Part shown: positions 61,801-64,000 of the stretch, in pieces | Layout of the letters: each line of letters opens with the position of its first letter | How positions within the stretch are numbered: the stretch's first letter is position 1 | Source of the DNA: Prevotella sp. tc2-28 | GTDB taxonomy: Bacteria > Bacteroidota > Bacteroidia > Bacteroidales > Bacteroidaceae | Direction of reading: 5' to 3' | Assembly (NCBI RefSeq): GCF_900107705.1 | Contig: NZ_FNRE01000012.1 | Location: forward strand, 1-64,000 | Length of the DNA: 64,000 nt | Program-made: the position numbers and the translations under genes | Notes under the pieces: model-generated | Database searches by the model: none | What the model saw: only the letters and a program-made list of their open reading frames with translations | What the model was told of the DNA's origin: nothing

Positions 61801-64000
61801 GCTAAGATGGCTGGATATGGCAAGGGTGGTCCTGATGATTTCGGTCATGTGTATGGTGCTGGTCGTGGTGAGATGCATGATCCTAACCTCTATCCTAATT
61901 TGGAGACTTGTGCATACTTTAATAAAACGGTTTTGACCATCAGTGGTAGTGCATTCCTGACTGGTTCTGCCTATGGCGGTAGTGAGAGCGGACATGTGCT
62001 GGGTGATACCGATGTCACCATCTCCGGAGGCCAGATTGGCTGTGGCAGAGAGGCTACAGCACCTTTTGATAATTCAGTATGGGCTGATGACTATGTCCCG
62101 ACAGCATCAGTCAATCTTGATTGTGCCAGCTGGCCATTCAATGCTCCATATGCCTCCTATGACCCATACGCTAATGCATCGGGCGACCTGGACAAGTATC
62201 CTAATGGGACCTCAACGGAAGGTGGCAGACTGGAGGCTTCCGATGGTCATACTTATTATGGTAATGTGTTTGGTGGTGGTTCGGGTAGTGTGCCTTATTT
62301 CGATGCGACAGCTGGCATTAGTAAATATCTGAGCACGGCAGGTAGCGTAGAGGGTAAGACTAAGGTGACTATCAGTGGCGGACACATCATAACGAATGTC
62401 TATGGTGGTTGTGAGGCTACGAATGTGAAGGGCTCTGCTACCATCAAGATGACTGGTGGTACTGTGGGTGTGCCTCGAACCGTCGCACAAATTGTAGATC
62501 ATCCGCTTACGGGCTATATCTTTGGTGCCGGTAAGGGTGACCAGCGCATCTTCTTTAACAAGGAGACGAATGTGGACCGTACCGAAGTCAACATCGAGGG
62601 CGGTAGAGTCTATGGTTCCATCTTTGGCGGTGGTGAGGATGGTCACGTATTCCAGAATACAACTGTGACCATCGGTAAGGATAATGATGATACCGAAGGT
62701 CCGATGATTGGCACCTGGGGTACCTCATACGTAGATGGTAACGTCTTCGGAGGTGGTCGTGGCTTCAGTGGTGAGGCGCTGACAGCAGGCAACATCGGAG
62801 GTTGTGTAGAACTGAATATCAAGAGTGGTAAGATTCTTGGTTCTGTTTATGGCGGCGGTCGTCTGGCATCGGTAGGCTATGGCTTGTACTTGACTTCAGA
62901 GGAAGGCTATGGTATCTTGCGTCCAGATGACGAATACGACGGTTCTTATCCGAACCCCAGTACGCAAGAGGCTTCTGCTTATTACAACAATGGTCGTGGA
63001 TACATTACTATCAATATCAGTGGCGGTACTATTGGTAACGATGCCGAATACATATATGAACCATCTACAGAGGAGAAGGCTGCGATACCATACACCAAAT
63101 TCGACTATCAGAACCATCTGCAATACACCAAGGGTGGTAATGTGTTCACGGGCGGTATGGGCCGACTCTACGCACTGGATGGCACAACGTTGCTTCCGTT
63201 ATGGTCAAAGCTCGGTAAATGTAAGGGCACTACACTGAACATGACCGGTGGCACTGTGAAGAGCAGTATCTATGGCGGTGGTGAGATTGGTGCTGTGGCA
63301 GAGAATGCGACGGTGAATATCAAGGGAGGCACAGTAGGTACGAAGGTCGTTCATAAGACTAGTGCTTCCAGGTATTACTACTTCGGCAGTGTGTTCGGTG
63401 GTGGTAAGGGTAGTGTGGATAATATCACATATCCTGACGGTACAGCTGAAGCCGACAAGATTCCTATCAGTGAGGCTGGAACGACAGGAGGCAATGTGAT
63501 CGTTAATCTGAACGAAACTGTTGCATCGAATGATGACGCAAAGGGTGCTATCGTCAACCAGGTGTTCGGTTGCAACGATATGAACGGTTCACCCAAGGGT
63601 ACTGTCACCGTACACGTCTATGCTACACAGAATGCAGATAAAGACAAAATCAGTGCCAAATACGATAAAGGTACTGAGAAGTTTGATGTGATGGCAGTTT
63701 ATGGTGGTGGCAATCTGGCAGCTTATGAGCCGACAGATTTGTCGACAGGTAAGACTAATGTCATCATCGACGGTTGCGGACTGACCAGCATACGTCAGGT
63801 GTATGGTGGCGGTAATGCAGCATCTACGCCGGCTACCGATGTCGAGATTAATGGCACCTACGAGATTCTGGAACTCTTCGGAGGCGGTAACGGTGCTGAC
63901 AAACTGCCTACAGGTGCAGATAACCCTGGTGCTAACGTAGGTTATAAGGATTATCACTTGGTAGAGAATGACCCTGCTTATGCCACGAAGGAGGCCAGAA
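55828..64000 (+). CDS. Second giant glycine-motif surface protein (partial, continues past window)
   Basis: One continuous frame from ATG 55828 to the window end (at least 2,724 residues). Codons were read directly without finding a stop through about 60060, then spot-checked in frame to the end. The first 75 or so residues come from 11-bp tandem repeats, then RRLVVSMLLMLTLGSGSVWGQ (about 83-103) forms the hydrophobic part of a signal peptide, so either the N-terminus is unusually long or the true start is an ATG further in (55948, 55954 or 56092). Later parts: a region near NGYLKQVNGG (about 110-260), a GLUG-like region (about 690-795, ARIYNVGILGGSVSG, TGGLVGFLDGSARVINCFS), and from about 1550 at least 24 units ending in [VI][YF]GGG (NVFGGGKGKEDD, NVYGGGAYGSVG), often after VTISGG. 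It is clearly related to the first giant protein in this motif. Confidence 0.85.
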   Translation, partial: MTHTMNTTYRHTKQVTRMMARCTQGVGKVYPRCTQALGKLMSMLRVWLEAAWSMARVWLEYAYSIFITTYLRPFSSKRAELERRLVVSMLLMLTLGSGSVWGQVTYQYYAIHNKDNGYLKQVNGGVAVDKTFRYENSHDGNGSSIWVLSSDGYLQQEMYYLNVANDQTLYLSTEKVTKWTIDDTTASGKNYLKPNGSSKFLCADSGPQLKDSPSKYLNACKMTITENGTKWEGPKDVSFTVQSPQLVTYLRTYYIRSIIATISEDDAGTTNSKVADQKDSRCYCSLTYSTTTDANKGTKWDINESGVIYSKQASGDYSVAATYSVAPFDPIALSSHPAADEAVTLKLQPSPFAPDAGKNYLLFYTKDANYRFPYDDGSLNENDAVKTNASRSVLTEPATSPNNNISWKIVRDNEGFYSFRNVNSGRWLRFDGGRFVDGSNYGVIEVGVNGDDTPTGNEYKFRLYKSGTYKNTNTAPTYCILPYSKQYAVYKSDGVATNASVALSVYTTPKVISLNKANDDSKYCIFAYEAENRIYDFTLSGPISALATGDYVFNTTQSYFSKNIKGSPANTRDLEISGSYSDVNFIWQVQGHDGYITVQTPTVSSGKGTQVVTVNSLPSGTSYGKVMVQAKGGTKYSGWKELEFNLYGEPSYTDISSLSEITSSNGYYRLTADVSDAPGVTEFSGFLDGNMHKISSVSAPLFTTLTGTVKNLVLESVSISSGDSDGNTGAIACKANGDARIYNVGILGGSVSGTEYTGGLVGFLDGSARVINCFSYANVSGGTVGGIVGYNNVATTATNLKTMVMNCMFYGEVSGSSIAPIYNGNIITNVGKNAGVSNFNYFRLESSYIQNTDITKVYNCALGAETRFLQRFEFFRNTLNSHRELAAWWATGSMDNKDKMMKWVLEPSQIGSSTPYPILKTPGYYPSVINIDAENASTATERNKGGKLGTLSVTIQSGSGAQFNAPTGASIETNHLDLAITDKDYDHFNFNYYKVQLPYYNDVGTGNYTGNRVVTGWKIVSVTTDGSVSSYNDFTTGDDAPAYNFADRKCIDKDLYSVSGRVFNQGAYWDVPEGVTGITIQPYWAKAAYVADAYPDVVYNANMTEAYDVSNVGGGQKYTNNTNYNIAGEQQRVFTSISEAVTNANGLNKPTGNTVHDYAVVLVGNVHQYTGNNVAIGSNYKYTVTTIDLDHDNEPDYSLMLRNDGRNKLHPAKWDFLNIVGLGMAQKSTGGKGSYNQGIFQPLYWFETTNTSLFRVTQFEYDNTSRIEAPLILQGGVMEQWVCGQSGGAANKTTYFHVGGNVWFKEFHRGTHQDVALQSKHPPVSVTGGDYNEFYLTGLYTANVTSYTDNAECYINGGRFGIVAGAAMEGIGKAGGADDTGNITWQVQNADIKEFYAGGINAAKPVTGNLSTTITGGKIDLFCGGPKFGDMSTGKTVTTNATSCEFGTFFGAGYGGNSYSRQAPRNHNNMINFPHNDGQAGNDASWNAWLGRFYTQDYSGTYGGVSTQFSYQFLPMSSNADNCGRIFVEYVKFSLATCRNVTSTLTGCKITGNFYGGGSLGKVDGPATSTLTNCEVQGSVFGAGFSASLPSVEVDQIGFATEPYYYEGLGTYRNGVKGPTTTYTWQKKTGDSWVDNTNHILYTDEDLTSLGTVTGNVTLTIDGNTVADENGKVMKVEHSVYGGGEESAVNGNTSVTVTGGTIGTANEGGAEYGNVFGGGKGKEDDVTAGIVKGSTTVSISGSPVILHNVYGGGAYGSVGTFSYDATGFPTGWTTTENKGKCTVSITGGTFGSTGKENGMVFGSSRGLEGNPETNTNVDKMAWVYDTDVTIGTQNAESNANPWIKGSVYGGGENGHNFHDAKVTVYSGTIGIAEGSAIVDDGGTPDDPSDDISYAGARYPNRGNVYGSGCGTDTYTGTDSKTYFNFSAGIVRGNTTVLIKGGHVVHNVYGGGAMGSVGTYNTFNDNGKPISCAENTGTCTVTVSGGQIGVAGAKMAGYGKGGPDDFGHVYGAGRGEMHDPNLYPNLETCAYFNKTVLTISGSAFLTGSAYGGSESGHVLGDTDVTISGGQIGCGREATAPFDNSVWADDYVPTASVNLDCASWPFNAPYASYDPYANASGDLDKYPNGTSTEGGRLEASDGHTYYGNVFGGGSGSVPYFDATAGISKYLSTAGSVEGKTKVTISGGHIITNVYGGCEATNVKGSATIKMTGGTVGVPRTVAQIVDHPLTGYIFGAGKGDQRIFFNKETNVDRTEVNIEGGRVYGSIFGGGEDGHVFQNTTVTIGKDNDDTEGPMIGTWGTSYVDGNVFGGGRGFSGEALTAGNIGGCVELNIKSGKILGSVYGGGRLASVGYGLYLTSEEGYGILRPDDEYDGSYPNPSTQEASAYYNNGRGYITINISGGTIGNDAEYIYEPSTEEKAAIPYTKFDYQNHLQYTKGGNVFTGGMGRLYALDGTTLLPLWSKLGKCKGTTLNMTGGTVKSSIYGGGEIGAVAENATVNIKGGTVGTKVVHKTSASRYYYFGSVFGGGKGSVDNITYPDGTAEADKIPISEAGTTGGNVIVNLNETVASNDDAKGAIVNQVFGCNDMNGSPKGTVTVHVYATQNADKDKISAKYDKGTEKFDVMAVYGGGNLAAYEPTDLSTGKTNVIIDGCGLTSIRQVYGGGNAASTPATDVEINGTYEILELFGGGNGADKLPTGADNPGANVGYKDYHLVENDPAYATKEAR
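55887..56015 (+). repeat. Two adjoining arrays of 11-bp repeats inside the 5' end of the second giant gene
   Basis: Array one has five to six units of AAGGTGTACCC / AAGGTGTAGGC from 55887. Array two has about six units of GAGTATGGCTA from 55950 to 56015 (one unit diverged). The period is 11 bases throughout, so a change of one unit shifts the reading frame between the first ATG and the signal peptide. Repeated peptides such as RVWLE result from the cycle of three units. Confidence 0.85.

Overview
The window looks like a chromosome segment of a Prevotella-type member of the Bacteroidales. The support is: the mraZ-to-ftsZ division/cell-wall cluster in the Bacteroidetes order, repeated promoter motifs of the Bacteroidetes type (TTTG, 19-21 bases, TAnnTTTG), a glycine-lipid acyltransferase pair, an Mfa-type fimbrial operon of lipoproteins, and a giant protein ending in what looks like a type IX secretion (T9SS) sorting domain. 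All family names come from reading the translated sequence; no search was run.

Layout. 1-465 (+): 3' end of 23S rRNA, a spacer holding one repeat arm, 5S rRNA and two terminators. 682-16286 (-): ftsZ, ftsA, ftsQ, murC, murG, ftsW, murD, mraY, murE, ftsI, ftsL, rsmH, mraZ, transcribed from a promoter whose upstream side holds three 10-bp repeats matching the known MraZ operator pattern. 16418-20557 (+): glycine-lipid acyltransferases and a secreted beta-helix protein. 20554-21894 (-): dGTPase. 22045-26775 (+): dut, TPR protein, DUF4292 lipoprotein, EnvC-like factor. 26898-27950 (-): ArgE-type deacylase. 28154-32335 (+): acyl-CoA synthetase, a four-helix-bundle (S23) gene inside inverted heptamer repeats, prfB, a 47-residue membrane protein and a CYTH protein. 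32476-64000 (+): a surface-structure locus, with a membrane-anchored TPR/AraC regulator, a DUF3575/OmpA-like protein, five fimbrial lipoproteins, a 3,873-residue glycine-motif adhesin, a RhuM-family protein and a second giant adhesin that runs off the window.

The least explained structures are two. (1) Inverted arrays of 7-bp units ending inward in a fixed 11-bp core (TAATTATGATT). One pair encloses the S23 gene, two pairs enclose short cores, and a single arm lies in the 23S-5S spacer. This resembles a small mobile or IVS-like element with internally deleted derivatives. (2) A surface locus in which two giant proteins built on a [VIF][YF]GGG motif each have a short tandem array of non-triplet unit at the 5' side: 12 copies of 8 bp just before the start of the first, and about eleven 11-bp units inside the 5' end of the second. 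This is the arrangement expected of phase-variable (contingency) surface genes.

How the genes work together: the left half is housekeeping (peptidoglycan precursor synthesis, divisome, lipid and nucleotide metabolism, translation termination). The right half appears to be one locus that builds fimbriae and very large exported beta-solenoid proteins, with a likely dedicated regulator at its left edge.
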